Positions 24,321-36,019 of a DNA stretch of 64,000 nucleotides are shown piece by piece. The translations under genes and the position numbers were made by a program. The stretch spans positions 62,001-126,000 of the forward strand of contig JASJAO010000002.1 in the NCBI GenBank assembly GCA_030066975.1, written 5' to 3'. The stretch is from Henriciella sp. Its GTDB lineage: Bacteria; Pseudomonadota; Alphaproteobacteria; Caulobacterales; Hyphomonadaceae. Each line of letters starts with the position of its first letter. Position 1 is the first letter of the stretch. The notes below the pieces were generated by a model that worked only from the letters and a program-made list of their open reading frames with translations, did no database searches and was not told the origin of the DNA.

Positions 24321-27300
24321 TCAGCGAAGCGGATGTAGTTCCCAGACAAAGGCGTAAGATCCCGAACCGACCCGATATGGCGGCAAAGCATCGGGGCCGC
24401 AAACCGCCGTTCCCAGTCCGCGCTGGGCGACATCAATCCGTACTTCATGGGCTGTCCGGTCCGCAGACAGCGCCTCCAGCTGAGCCAGGGTTTCAGCTTC
24501 GTCAAGGTCGGCTGTGTGATGCGGGCGGGCCGTAAAGCCAAGCGGTTGTGGGAATGCGATCTTCATTCCCCCGCCAGCCGGATCCATGAGCGTGAACTGC
24601 CTCGCCGCTTCATGTGCGCCATATTCCTGTGGTCGGACATAGGGGTGGTATTGCTCTTCTACGCTCGAGGACCAGTGCCCGATGGTCTGCGCACTTTTCC
24701 GATCGGGGTAGGATTCGTCTGGTCCCAGGCCGTACCAGTCGAGATGTGAGAGGCGTTTGGGGACGTGGAAGCGAAGGCCCACCCGCGGCAAATCTGTCCA
24801 GGCCTCAGGCAGGTCGATGCGCTCATGGATGGTGGCCTTGTTGTCGTCCAAGGACCACAGCGTCTCGTGTGTCAGCGCCAGGCCATCTGCGCCTTGCCAA
24901 GTTCGGCGGAATAGAAGCTGGTCCGTCTCGCCAGCCCGCCCGGTTGAGACGTCGTAGGACTGCAGCTTCAGGTGATTGAGTCCGAGAGCGACCCAGTCGG
25001 CGCATTTAGTCGGCAAGTAGGTTCGATGCCCCGGTTTGCCGCCATCATTGTCAGTCGGTGGACGCCAGACGCTCACGTCGATATCGCTGACAATGACGGG
25101 TTGGCCGCTGACGCTGATGGTCTGGATATGGTTGTCCGCATCCAAGGCGACTTCAATCGCGCCTCGACTGAATTGTGAGCCGGTCAGTTCTGTCGGCGAG
25201 TGCGCGGGTTTTGGTGGAGATGGACGCTGTTCTGACTGAAGTTGGAGCTGATCCCAGCCAACCACGTGTCCCCCTTCAGCCCAATCCATGTCCTGTTTCA
25301 ATCGCCACTCAATCAGCAGATGGACCTCGCCCTGATGCTCTTCAGACAGGTGGACCGGGCTGGCGATGGTTCGGGTTTCGCCGGGGTTCAGTATCACCGG
25401 GAGTTCGCCGGAGTCTTTCACTTCGCCGGACAGTTGCAGCGTCCAGTGACAGGTGAGGTCGGCGGTGGTCTCGATCACGCGCCGACTTGAAAGTTCGATC
25501 TCGCCATTTGATGTCAGTTTCGCCGTCACCGGACGGGCCGCCCATTGATACTCGCGCAAGGCCGGGTGCGGCGTGCCGTCTGGGCCGGTCAGGCCGTTGA
25601 TGCAAAAGGCCCCATCGTTGGGTTCATCGCCAAAATGGCCGCCATAGGCCCAGTAGAACCGCCCCTCCGCGTCGGTCTCGGCAAGGCCCTGATCGCGCCA
25701 GTCCCAGACAAAACCGCCGCCCAGCGCCGGTTCGCTGTAAAACGCCTCGACATATTCGCTGAGCGAGCCGTTGGAATTGCCCATGGCATGGGAGTATTCG
25801 CAGAGGATCATCGGGCGATCATCAAGCCTGGTCGCTTCGGCCCAACGCGCCCAGGACACGCAGAAATCAATTGGCGCATACATCGGGCAGACTATGTCTG
25901 TTGCGGTTGTCTCGGATCGTTCGGGGGCGGCGTTGGCAAGCGTGTTGTCCCATTGAAACATCCGCCCGAAGCGCGGCGTGCAGGCGCCCTCATACTGAAC
26001 GAAACGGGTCGGATCGATACGCCGGGCGAGCGCGGCAGCAGCGTCATGGCCCGGGGCATGGCCGGACTCGTTGCCGGTCGACCAACCGATGATGCAGGCA
26101 TGATTGCGGTCGCGCGCCACCATGCGGGCGGTGCGCTCGACAATGGCCTGTTGGTAGTCAGGATGATGCGAAACGTCATTGTAACGCCCATGGCACTCGA
26201 CGTTCGCTTCATCGATCACGTACAGCCCGAGCTCATCGCAGAGATCAAGCAGGGCTGGATCGTTCGGATAATGCGCGGTGCGAACGGCATTGATGTTATG
26301 CTGCTTCATGGTCAGCAGTTCGGCGTGCATCTCGTCCTTTGAGACGGTTTTCCCATTGATGGGATGATGGTCGTGGCGATTGACGCCAATGAGTGTGACC
26401 GGTCGGCCATTCACCTTCAGGCGGCGTTCCCCGAACTCGACCCGTCGAAACCCGATCCAGAGTGTCGTCGCTTCACGGGTCTGTCCGTCAGGCGAGATCA
26501 GCTCAACAAGAAGACGATAGCGCGTGGGGCGCTCCGCACTCCAGGGTAAGGCGTTTGGCACGTTAAGCCGCAGCCGGGCCTGATACCCGTAAAAGCAATG
26601 CGCGATGATCAATTGGTCCATCGCATGCCCCGACGTGTCGAATTGTGCCACCGGAACAGAACCTGTCTCAGCAACCTTGCGACCTGTCTGATCAAGCAAC
26701 GTTCCGTAGACGGAATATCCTTGCGATTCGCCCGCAATAGTGGCCGTGACTGAAGCCATGCCGTCGCCGGTTGCGGCGTCGAAATCGGCGACCACAGTGA
26801 CGTCAGACATATGCGTTGAGGCCCGCGACTCCAGAAACACAGACCGATGCAGGCCGCCATGGTTCCAATGGTCCTGATCCTCAATCCAGGTCGCATCTGA
26901 CCAGCGGATCACCATCAGGGCGAGCGTATTGTTGCCGGGTTTTTGATGCGGTGTGAGATCGAAAGCGCTCGGCAGGCGGCTATCCTTGCCCATGCCGACA
27001 AATGCTCCATTGCACCAGACAAGTACGACGCTTTCAAAACCGCCAATGTGCAGGTGGGTCTCCCGATCAGCCCAGCTGTCTGGCAACTCAAAAGACTGGC
27101 GATAGAGCCCGGTCGGATTTTGCTCCGGCACATTGGGTGGGCGCTCCCCCGTGAACGGCATCAGCCAGTTGGCATAATGTGGGAGGTCGCCTGTCTCCTG
27201 ACGGGTCCAGACGCCGGGCACCTGAATGTCCCGCCAGGCGGCGGCGTCGAAGGCTGGCGCGGTCCAGCCGCGCGGCGCTTTGGTCGGCGCGTCGATCAGG

Positions 27301-27491
27301 TCGAAACGCCAAGTGCCGTCCAGGCTGAGACGCCACGGATTACCCTCGCCCGCGAAAGCCTGCTGCGGGCTCGGAAACACCTCCAGGGTCGCGCCGGTTG
27401 TCAGGCGATTGATGTGCGTGAGGTCTGGCCGCAAAAGCGTGCTGAGCGGAAGCGGTAGAGTTTCGAACACCGTCGCCGAGATCAATGTCAT
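24321..27491 (-). CDS. lacZ: Beta-galactosidase, GH2 (LacZ type)
   Basis: The enzyme hydrolyses terminal beta-galactosides such as lactose. The 1056-residue product has the five-domain LacZ layout: a sugar-binding N-terminal part (GNPWRLSLDGTWRFDLI), the barrel with RTAHYPNDPALLDLCDELG, the acid/base Glu in IIGWSTGNESGHAPGHD, the nucleophile Glu in MILCEYSHAMGNSNGS, and the C-terminal small-chain domain with WYGLGPDESYPDRK. No signal peptide is seen, so it is cytoplasmic. AAAGGA precedes the ATG. It lies 136 bases upstream of xylB on the same strand, but xylB has its own promoter-like site in the gap. Confidence 0.95.
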   Translation of the reverse strand: MTLISATVFETLPLPLSTLLRPDLTHINRLTTGATLEVFPSPQQAFAGEGNPWRLSLDGTWRFDLIDAPTKAPRGWTAPAFDAAAWRDIQVPGVWTRQETGDLPHYANWLMPFTGERPPNVPEQNPTGLYRQSFELPDSWADRETHLHIGGFESVVLVWCNGAFVGMGKDSRLPSAFDLTPHQKPGNNTLALMVIRWSDATWIEDQDHWNHGGLHRSVFLESRASTHMSDVTVVADFDAATGDGMASVTATIAGESQGYSVYGTLLDQTGRKVAETGSVPVAQFDTSGHAMDQLIIAHCFYGYQARLRLNVPNALPWSAERPTRYRLLVELISPDGQTREATTLWIGFRRVEFGERRLKVNGRPVTLIGVNRHDHHPINGKTVSKDEMHAELLTMKQHNINAVRTAHYPNDPALLDLCDELGLYVIDEANVECHGRYNDVSHHPDYQQAIVERTARMVARDRNHACIIGWSTGNESGHAPGHDAAAALARRIDPTRFVQYEGACTPRFGRMFQWDNTLANAAPERSETTATDIVCPMYAPIDFCVSWARWAEATRLDDRPMILCEYSHAMGNSNGSLSEYVEAFYSEPALGGGFVWDWRDQGLAETDAEGRFYWAYGGHFGDEPNDGAFCINGLTGPDGTPHPALREYQWAARPVTAKLTSNGEIELSSRRVIETTADLTCHWTLQLSGEVKDSGELPVILNPGETRTIASPVHLSEEHQGEVHLLIEWRLKQDMDWAEGGHVVGWDQLQLQSEQRPSPPKPAHSPTELTGSQFSRGAIEVALDADNHIQTISVSGQPVIVSDIDVSVWRPPTDNDGGKPGHRTYLPTKCADWVALGLNHLKLQSYDVSTGRAGETDQLLFRRTWQGADGLALTHETLWSLDDNKATIHERIDLPEAWTDLPRVGLRFHVPKRLSHLDWYGLGPDESYPDRKSAQTIGHWSSSVEEQYHPYVRPQEYGAHEAARQFTLMDPAGGGMKIAFPQPLGFTARPHHTADLDEAETLAQLEALSADRTAHEVRIDVAQRGLGTAVCGPDALPPYRVGSGSYAFVWELHPLR

Positions 27492-27644
27492 CTTGTCCTT
27501 TCAGGCTCCGGCTCGTGCGCAAAGCCCCGTCGCTTATGCGCCAAAGAACCTATAGCTTCGTCATCGAAGGGCGCAATTGGGCGGTGACGCCTGCGTCTGA
27601 CACGACATAAAGGCTCACTCTATAGGTTGGGAACATATAATCGA

Positions 27645-27674
27645 TTGGATCAATTGGTCTGATCGAACTATAAA
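27645..27674 (+). promoter_or_regulatory. Promoter of katG
   Basis: TTGGAT (27645-27650) and TATAAA (27669-27674) are 18 bases apart, about 43 bases before the katG ATG. The small palindrome ATTGGATCAAT overlaps the -35 box and could bind a regulator. I could not fit the full OxyR pattern of four spaced ATAG/CTAT elements. Confidence 0.5.
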
Positions 27675-27686
27675 GTTAATCAGTAA

Positions 27687-29906
<2,220 letters not shown>

Positions 29907-29931
29907 TCGAGACCGCTTCTGCAAAAATCGA

Positions 29932-29965
29932 AATCCCGGCAGCCTCGCGCTGCCGGGATTTTTTA
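29932..29965 (+). terminator. Rho-independent terminator of katG
   Basis: AAATCCCGGCAGC (29932-29944) pairs perfectly over 13 bases with GCTGCCGGGATTT (29950-29962) around a five-base loop, and the T-run continues to 29965. It lies 26 bases after the katG stop codon. Confidence 0.93.
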
Positions 29966-30020
29966 TATGTCGTGCTTCTCGGTCTTGTTGGCGCCGGTCA
30001 CTTCAATGCCTCGCGTGCAG

Positions 30021-30064
30021 CCAAGGTTGGGGATATCCAGCATGACTTTGTAAGTCATCCTTGG
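30021..30064. other. Nested hairpin downstream of the RND operon
   Basis: ATGACTT/AAGTCAT with a three-base loop (30042-30058) lies inside CCAAGG (30021-30026) and CCTTGG (30059-30064). It follows the stop codon of the RND pump gene read on the minus strand. There is no T-run on either side, so it may protect a transcript end or mark processing rather than terminate. Its function is unknown. Confidence 0.4.
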
Positions 30065-30120
30065 CACGAGCCGGGCACCAATCGGGCGTCGCTGCCGCTC
30101 AGTTCAAGCGCGCTGATAAA

Positions 30121-33100
30121 TTACTCCGCCGGAGCGAGCTCTGGAGCGCTTTCGGCTTCGGATTCAAGACGGCGGGCCACATCCCCCGGAGAGCCCGAGC
30201 CGCGTGCGATCAGGGCATAAGCTGTGGGCACGAAAAGCACCGTGACCAGCACGGCTGAGATCACGCCATAGAGCACCACGATGCCGATCGCGGCGCGGGT
30301 TTCTGCGCCAGCCCCACTGGACAGGATAAGTGGCAACGTGCCCGCCGCAGTGGTCAAGCCGGTCATGATGATCGGCCGGAAGCGTGCCATGGAGGCTTCT
30401 TTTAACGCGGCGTAGAATTCCTTGCCTTCGTCGCGAAGCTGGTTGGCAAATTCAACGATGAGAATGCCGTTCTTGGCCGCCAGACCAATCAGCATGATCA
30501 GACCAATCTGCGTGTAGATGTTCAGCGAATTGCCGGTGAGATAGAGACCGAGGAGCCCGCCCGCCAGCGTCGCCGGAACACAGAGCATGATGATCACCGG
30601 GTGGCGATAGCTTTCAAATTGCGCCGCCAGAACCAGGAACACAATGATCAGGCCGGTAGCGAACACAAACAGGATCGACTGACCGGAGGTTTTGAAGTCC
30701 AGAGATTGCCCTTTGAAATCGATCGTCGCTTCGGTCGGCAACACATCGCGTGCCAAGGTCTGCATCGCGTCGAGCGCCTCACCGAGCGTCGTGCCATCTG
30801 CAAGCCCCGCCTCAATGGTAATTGCGCGGACGCGGTTATACCGGTTCAGCGTGGGGCTGTCGGCAATCGCAGAGATGCTGATCAGGTTGGAAAGCGGGAT
30901 CAGCTGCCCGGACCGATCTGAGCGCACATAGATATTCTCGACATCGTTCGGATTATTCTGGTCAGAGCGGAGCCCTTCCAGGATCACATCATACTCTTCC
31001 CCGCCATCTATATACGTCGTGACACGTCGGGAACCGAGCATGGTCTGGAGCGTGGTGCCGATATCAGCCACCGTCACCCCGAGGTCTGCGGCGCGGTCAT
31101 AATCGACCTGGACGCGGTATTGCGGTTGGGTTTCCTTATAGTCCCAGTCAATGTCGACCAGGCCGGGATTGTTCTCTTCCAGCGCGTCCACAAAAATGTC
31201 CCGCCATTCGACCAACTGTTCATAACTCGGCCCGCCAAGGACGAACTGAACCGGTTTTCCGGTGCCACCGCCAAGCCCCTGTCGCATAATCGCAAAGGCA
31301 CGCACGCCGGGAAGGTCGGACAGTTGTCGATTGAACTCGCCGATAATCTCCTGCGCCGGGCGGCGGGCGCTCCAATCGTTCAATGTGACAATAATGAACG
31401 CCTGATTGAAGGCTGAGGAACCAAACCCTGGTGCGCGGAACAGGAGGCGGTTGACCTCCGGCGGGTTGCCGTTCTGGCTTTCCGTATAGGGCAGGAAGCG
31501 GCGCTCGATCTCGTCGATATAGCGCTCCATAAAGGCAAAAGACGCCCCTTGCGGGCCGCGTACGGCGACAAAGAAGGCGCCGCGGTCTTCGGTCGGTACG
31601 TATTCCTCTTCCACCATGGTTGAGAGCTGATAGCCGCCGGCAAACAGGCCGATCAGCAGGGCGCCCACCACAATCGGGCGCCGGATGAGCCGATCAAGTA
31701 CCCAGCCATAGCCACGTCTCAAGACGCGGAACGCCCCGTCCACCGTGCGCGGCAACCACGTCGACGCCCCTTGCTTCTGGCGCGCCTTTAACAGTTTTGA
31801 GGCAAGCATCGGCGTCAGCGTGAGCGCCAACAGGCTCGAGAAAGCGACAGCTGCGGCGATTGTCAGTGCAAACTCGGTGAACAATCGCCCGACATCCCCT
31901 TGCAGGAAGGTGATCGGGACGAAAACCGAAATCAGAACCAGGGTCGTGGCGATCACGGCGAAGCCAACCTGCCGGGTTCCACGATAAGCGGCGACGAGGG
32001 GCGTTTCCTTTTCCTCGTCCATGCGCCGCGAGATGTTTTCCAGCACCACAATGGCGTCATCGACCACCAGGCCAATCGCAAGCACCAGGGCCAGGAGCGT
32101 TAGCAGGTTGATCGACAGGCCAAGCGCATAGAGCGCGATGAACGTCGCGATGAGCGAGATCGGCACCGTAATCGCCGGAATGATCGTCGCGCGGACGCTG
32201 CCCAGAAACAGGAAGATCACCAAGGTGACGAGGCCAACTGCAATTGCCAGCGTGGTGTAAACCTCTCGGATGGACGCGGAAATGAATACCGAACTGTCGA
32301 AACTGCGGGCAATGATCATGCCTTCCGGGAGGGTTTCATTCAGGCGTTCAGCAAGGTCCTTGGCGGCATTGGCGACATCCACCGTGTTGGCGGTCGACTG
32401 TTTGACGATGCCAAGCCCCACCATCGGAACCCCATTGCCGCGGAACATGTTGCGGTCTTCCACGGTGCCGCGTTCAACCCGGGCTACATCGCCGAGACGA
32501 ACCAGATAGCCGTCTTCGCCCTCAGCAATCACCAGGCTGGCAAACTGTTCCGGGGTCTGGAACGCCCGGTCGATGCGCACGGTGTAAGATCGTGTGCTCG
32601 ATTCAATGCTGCCGGCGGGCGCTTCGATATTCTCCCGCCTCAAGGCCTGTTCAATATCGGCGACGGTGAGATCACGCGCCGCCAGAGACCGCCGGTCAAT
32701 CCAGATGCGCAAGGCATAGTTGCGCGAGCCGCCAACCCGAACCCGGGCAACCCCGTCCAGGGCTGAAAAGCGATCCACGAGATAGCGTTCGGCATAGTCC
32801 GTAATCTCCGGACTGGTCAGGTTTTCAGCCGCAAGGTTGAGCCAGATGATCACGTCATCATTGGAGTCGGCTTTCTCAACTTCGGGCGGATCAGCATCTT
32901 CTGGCAAATTGTTGGCGAGCCCGGATATCCGGTCGCGAATATCATTTGCTGCCGCATCGATGTCCTGGTTGACGCCAAACTCAATCGAAATGCGCGAGCG
33001 GCCATCGCTCGAATTGGAGTTGATAAACCGAATGCCTTCAACGCCCGCGATGCGATCTTCAATCAGCTGGGTAATCCGGGTCTCAACCACACTGGCCGAA

Positions 33101-33261
33101 GCGCCGGGATAACGGGTGTCGATTGAGACAATCGGGGCGTCAATGTCGGGATATTCCCGCAAGCTGAGGCGATCAAATGAGACCAACCCGAAAATGATCA
33201 GGACCAGCGAGATGACCGAGGCAAAGACAGGGCGCTTGATCGAAATATCAGACAGCAACAT
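30121..33261 (-). CDS. RND efflux pump, inner-membrane transporter (HAE1 family)
   Basis: The 1046-residue protein is a proton-driven pump of the AcrB/MexB type. It begins LLSDISIKRPVFASVISLVL with the first membrane helix, has two large periplasmic loops, and carries GLVVDDAIVVLENISRRMDEE on helix 4, in which paired Asp residues relay protons. Later come ITFLQGDVGRLFTEFALTIA and the second helix bundle ending LIMLIGLAAKNGILIVEFANQL. The length is normal. It follows the adaptor gene by 12 bases. The substrate cannot be read from sequence; drugs, solvents or detergents are usual for this class. Confidence 0.93.
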   Translation of the reverse strand: MLLSDISIKRPVFASVISLVLIIFGLVSFDRLSLREYPDIDAPIVSIDTRYPGASASVVETRITQLIEDRIAGVEGIRFINSNSSDGRSRISIEFGVNQDIDAAANDIRDRISGLANNLPEDADPPEVEKADSNDDVIIWLNLAAENLTSPEITDYAERYLVDRFSALDGVARVRVGGSRNYALRIWIDRRSLAARDLTVADIEQALRRENIEAPAGSIESSTRSYTVRIDRAFQTPEQFASLVIAEGEDGYLVRLGDVARVERGTVEDRNMFRGNGVPMVGLGIVKQSTANTVDVANAAKDLAERLNETLPEGMIIARSFDSSVFISASIREVYTTLAIAVGLVTLVIFLFLGSVRATIIPAITVPISLIATFIALYALGLSINLLTLLALVLAIGLVVDDAIVVLENISRRMDEEKETPLVAAYRGTRQVGFAVIATTLVLISVFVPITFLQGDVGRLFTEFALTIAAAVAFSSLLALTLTPMLASKLLKARQKQGASTWLPRTVDGAFRVLRRGYGWVLDRLIRRPIVVGALLIGLFAGGYQLSTMVEEEYVPTEDRGAFFVAVRGPQGASFAFMERYIDEIERRFLPYTESQNGNPPEVNRLLFRAPGFGSSAFNQAFIIVTLNDWSARRPAQEIIGEFNRQLSDLPGVRAFAIMRQGLGGGTGKPVQFVLGGPSYEQLVEWRDIFVDALEENNPGLVDIDWDYKETQPQYRVQVDYDRAADLGVTVADIGTTLQTMLGSRRVTTYIDGGEEYDVILEGLRSDQNNPNDVENIYVRSDRSGQLIPLSNLISISAIADSPTLNRYNRVRAITIEAGLADGTTLGEALDAMQTLARDVLPTEATIDFKGQSLDFKTSGQSILFVFATGLIIVFLVLAAQFESYRHPVIIMLCVPATLAGGLLGLYLTGNSLNIYTQIGLIMLIGLAAKNGILIVEFANQLRDEGKEFYAALKEASMARFRPIIMTGLTTAAGTLPLILSSGAGAETRAAIGIVVLYGVISAVLVTVLFVPTAYALIARGSGSPGDVARRLESEAESAPELAPAE

Positions 33262-33273
33262 CGGGCTTGTCTC

Positions 33274-34374
33274 CTAGTTGCCGGCGCCTTGGGCGGACGG
33301 CCCGGCGGCCGCACCATTGCCGAGGACCATTGACTCCGGTTCCAGAATGTCTCGATCGCGAATAACCACAGGCGATCCTTCGCGCACCCGAATGATCCCT
33401 TCAGTGATGATCAGATCCCCGCGATCCAGGCCGTCCCGGACTTCAACATAACCGTTGCTGCGCTGACCGAGCTCTACAAGAATGCGACGCGCGACGCGGC
33501 CGTCTTCTTCCTCACGCACGACCCAGACAAAGGATTGCGGTCCAATCGGTTGGATGGCGCTTTCCGGCACCGCCAGATTGACCCGTGGCTCAGCCGTTAC
33601 CGTCACGCGCATGAACATGCCTGAGCGCAGCAAAAGATCGTCATTTGGCAGGCTTGCACGGGCGCGCACTGAACGCGTGATCGGATCGATGCGATTATCG
33701 AGTGTTGCGATCGTCCCCTCGAACAGTTCGCCGGGCAGATCGTCGGTCTCAGCAAAGATCGCTGTGCCCGGCTGGACCGAGCGCAGGAAGGTTGAGGGCA
33801 CATCGAAATCGAGGTTCATTTCACTGTCATCAATCAGGGTGGCCACGACGTCCCCGGCGCGCACAAAAGATCCGACGCTGACCTGGCGAAAGCCGAGAAC
33901 GCCATCGAACGGCGCGACCAGAACGCGGTCTCTCTGGCGCGATTGCACCGCGCGCAGATTGGCTTCGGCGCTGTCGAGATTCCGCTGGGCTGCGTCAAGC
34001 TCCGACTGTGAAACGGCATCTGCTTCTGTCAGTCTGGAGATCCGCTCCAATTGACGACGCGCTTCTTCCACCGTGGCTTCGGACGCCTCGACAAGGGCGA
34101 CCTGCTCGCGCTGGGCGAGGGATAACAGCGTTTTGCCTTCTCGCACACGCTGTCCGTCATCGAAAAAGATTGAGGTCACGCGATCAGCGACGTTGAGGGT
34201 CAGGTCGACCTGCTCATTCGGCTCGAGTGTCCCGAGCGCCTCGATCTCACGCGAGAAGCTCTGTTCCTGCACCGGTTCGACAAACACACTGGCCGGGCCG
34301 CCGCGCTGCGCAAAGGCCGGACCGGCGCTCGACGCGAGTATAAAGACAAGCGTTAGTAAATAAGTCCGTATCAT
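33274..34374 (-). CDS. RND periplasmic adaptor (membrane fusion protein)
   Basis: This 366-residue adaptor links the RND pump to the outer-membrane channel. A signal peptide (MIRTYLLTLVFILASSAGPAFA) is followed by the beta-barrel/lipoyl segments LGTLEPNEQVDLTLNVADRV and IFFDDGQRVREGKTLLSL, a coiled-coil hairpin (EASEATVEEARRQLERIS and SELDAAQRNLDSAEANLR), then VLVAPFDGVLGFRQVSVGSF. There is no lipobox, so it is probably soluble in the periplasm. I chose the ATG at 34374, which overlaps the end of the channel gene by four bases; the frame is open to 34425. Confidence 0.92.
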   Translation of the reverse strand: MIRTYLLTLVFILASSAGPAFAQRGGPASVFVEPVQEQSFSREIEALGTLEPNEQVDLTLNVADRVTSIFFDDGQRVREGKTLLSLAQREQVALVEASEATVEEARRQLERISRLTEADAVSQSELDAAQRNLDSAEANLRAVQSRQRDRVLVAPFDGVLGFRQVSVGSFVRAGDVVATLIDDSEMNLDFDVPSTFLRSVQPGTAIFAETDDLPGELFEGTIATLDNRIDPITRSVRARASLPNDDLLLRSGMFMRVTVTAEPRVNLAVPESAIQPIGPQSFVWVVREEEDGRVARRILVELGQRSNGYVEVRDGLDRGDLIITEGIIRVREGSPVVIRDRDILEPESMVLGNGAAAGPSAQGAGN

Positions 34375-35819
34375 CCGTTCAGGTCTTCCGATTGAGCCGC
34401 GGCATCGAGCGCGTCTGTTGTCCATACACCACCTAAAGCTCTATACGCAGTAATCGCCCGTCTGGTTGACTCTAATCGGCTTTGTTCCAAACGATCTTGC
34501 GCCGCGAGCAAAGTTCGCTGCGCATCAATCACATCGAGAAAGTCATCAAGGCCTTCCTCAAACCGCAAACGTGCAAGCTCTGCGGCCCGTTCCGCCGAGG
34601 CGGCCGAGGCTTCCAGATCGCTGCGCCGGGCAAGTTCCTGGGTATATTCCGTCAGCGCAATCTCGATCTCACCCAGGGCGGAGACGACTGTGTTTTCATA
34701 AGCGGCGAAGGCGGCTCTGGTCTCTGCGTCGGCAATCTCAATATCGGCCCGCACCCGCCTTAAATCGGGGCCATCCCAGCGAAGAGCTGGCCCCAGGCCA
34801 AACCCGAAACTGTCAACAACATCACCGGAATCGTCGAACAGCGCAAAGATATCCGCATTGAAGGTCAGTGTCGGAAACAGGTTGGCGCGTTCGACCTCAC
34901 CAAGCGCCAGCAAGCTTGCAATGTCGGCTTCAGCAGCCCGAATGTCCGGCCTGCGGCGGATCAACCCTTCTGGCGTACCCACATTCAGGGCCTGAGGCGG
35001 TACGGGAATACCAGGCGTGGTTTCCAAGGCCTGCTGGACCAGAGGCGAAGCGGATGGACTGGCATAACCGGTGAGTGTGGCCAGACGCGCCGAGGCCGTC
35101 AGCAGGTCTGACTGAAACTGGGGCAGTGTCGCGAGCGTATCACGATACTGCGATTCTGCGCGTTCCAGATCCAACCGGGTCGCCCGGCCATTCTGTTCCA
35201 GCGTGTAGAGCAGATCCAGGCTGTCGGCCTGCAGCTCTGCATTTCGCTGCGCAACCGCGAGGCGCACCTGGCCGCCGCGCAAATCTGCATAGGCTCTCGC
35301 TGTTTCACCGGCGATAATCACCGCAACATCGCGACGCGCTTCTTCGGTGGCGACAAGATCAAACCGCGCGCTGTCGATCTCGGCTTCAATCCGGCCAAAC
35401 GCATCATATTCCCAGCTGGCGCCCAGGGAGCCACTGGCCGAGAGTTCAATATCGGCATCATCTCTTGCTGCGCGGCCGAGATCAGCCGATGCGGTTGTCG
35501 TGGTCGAATAGGTCCGGCCGAGCAGTTGCGCCGCGAGCTGGGCCTTTGCGGTGTCGACATTGGCCTCAGCAAAGGCAAGTTCGCGGTTTCGTGACAGAGC
35601 CTCCTCGACCAAATCGATCAGCAGCGGGTCATCGAACTGGCGCCACCAGTCGCTTGTCTCCTCATCAATCTGCGCCTCCACCCCGGCGGCGTCAAAAGTC
35701 GCTGGGATGGCAACGATCATTTTCTGTTGCGGGGATGGTGGGGGAGTCGCGCAAGCGGCGAGGCCGCATGCCGTTGCAGCGAGACTGGCGGCGATCCGCG
35801 AGTGAGCACGTCGTTTCAT
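34371..35819 (-). CDS. Outer-membrane efflux channel, TolC family (NodT type lipoprotein)
   Basis: The 482-residue protein is the exit duct of the tripartite pump. Its signal MKRRAHSRIAASLAATACGLAAC carries a lipobox (LAAC), as in NodT/OprM channels. Two OEP repeats follow: WRQFDDPLLIDLVEEALSRN in the first half and RRRPDIRAAEADIASLLALGEV in the second, with long helices such as LARLRFEEGLDDFLDVIDAQRTLL. I chose the ATG at 35819 because the signal begins there; the frame is open to 35882. It is first in the operon channel-adaptor-pump. The 200 bases upstream, to the monooxygenase gene, show no clear operator. Confidence 0.92.
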   Translation of the reverse strand: MKRRAHSRIAASLAATACGLAACATPPPSPQQKMIVAIPATFDAAGVEAQIDEETSDWWRQFDDPLLIDLVEEALSRNRELAFAEANVDTAKAQLAAQLLGRTYSTTTTASADLGRAARDDADIELSASGSLGASWEYDAFGRIEAEIDSARFDLVATEEARRDVAVIIAGETARAYADLRGGQVRLAVAQRNAELQADSLDLLYTLEQNGRATRLDLERAESQYRDTLATLPQFQSDLLTASARLATLTGYASPSASPLVQQALETTPGIPVPPQALNVGTPEGLIRRRPDIRAAEADIASLLALGEVERANLFPTLTFNADIFALFDDSGDVVDSFGFGLGPALRWDGPDLRRVRADIEIADAETRAAFAAYENTVVSALGEIEIALTEYTQELARRSDLEASAASAERAAELARLRFEEGLDDFLDVIDAQRTLLAAQDRLEQSRLESTRRAITAYRALGGVWTTDALDAAAQSEDLNG

Positions 35820-36019
35820 ACTCGGGCAGATAGTGCGTTTTCTGTAGATTCCATAGCTATGTGTCAGAAGTTCTCTCAACAATTAGACAGGACGCTCAGT
35901 TACGCGCCGACATCGACCACAGATCAGGCAATTTGCTGACAGGGATCGTGGTTTGCCGGTTCGAAATCAGGGCCGACCGCGCCACCATGTCCAACCCGAT
36001 CGATCTTTCGAACCGATGG

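Noticed and set aside
27600-27680. An OxyR binding site before katG
   Set aside because: Several AT-rich half-sites are present, but the four ATAG/CTAT elements do not fit the required spacing, so only the promoter is reported.
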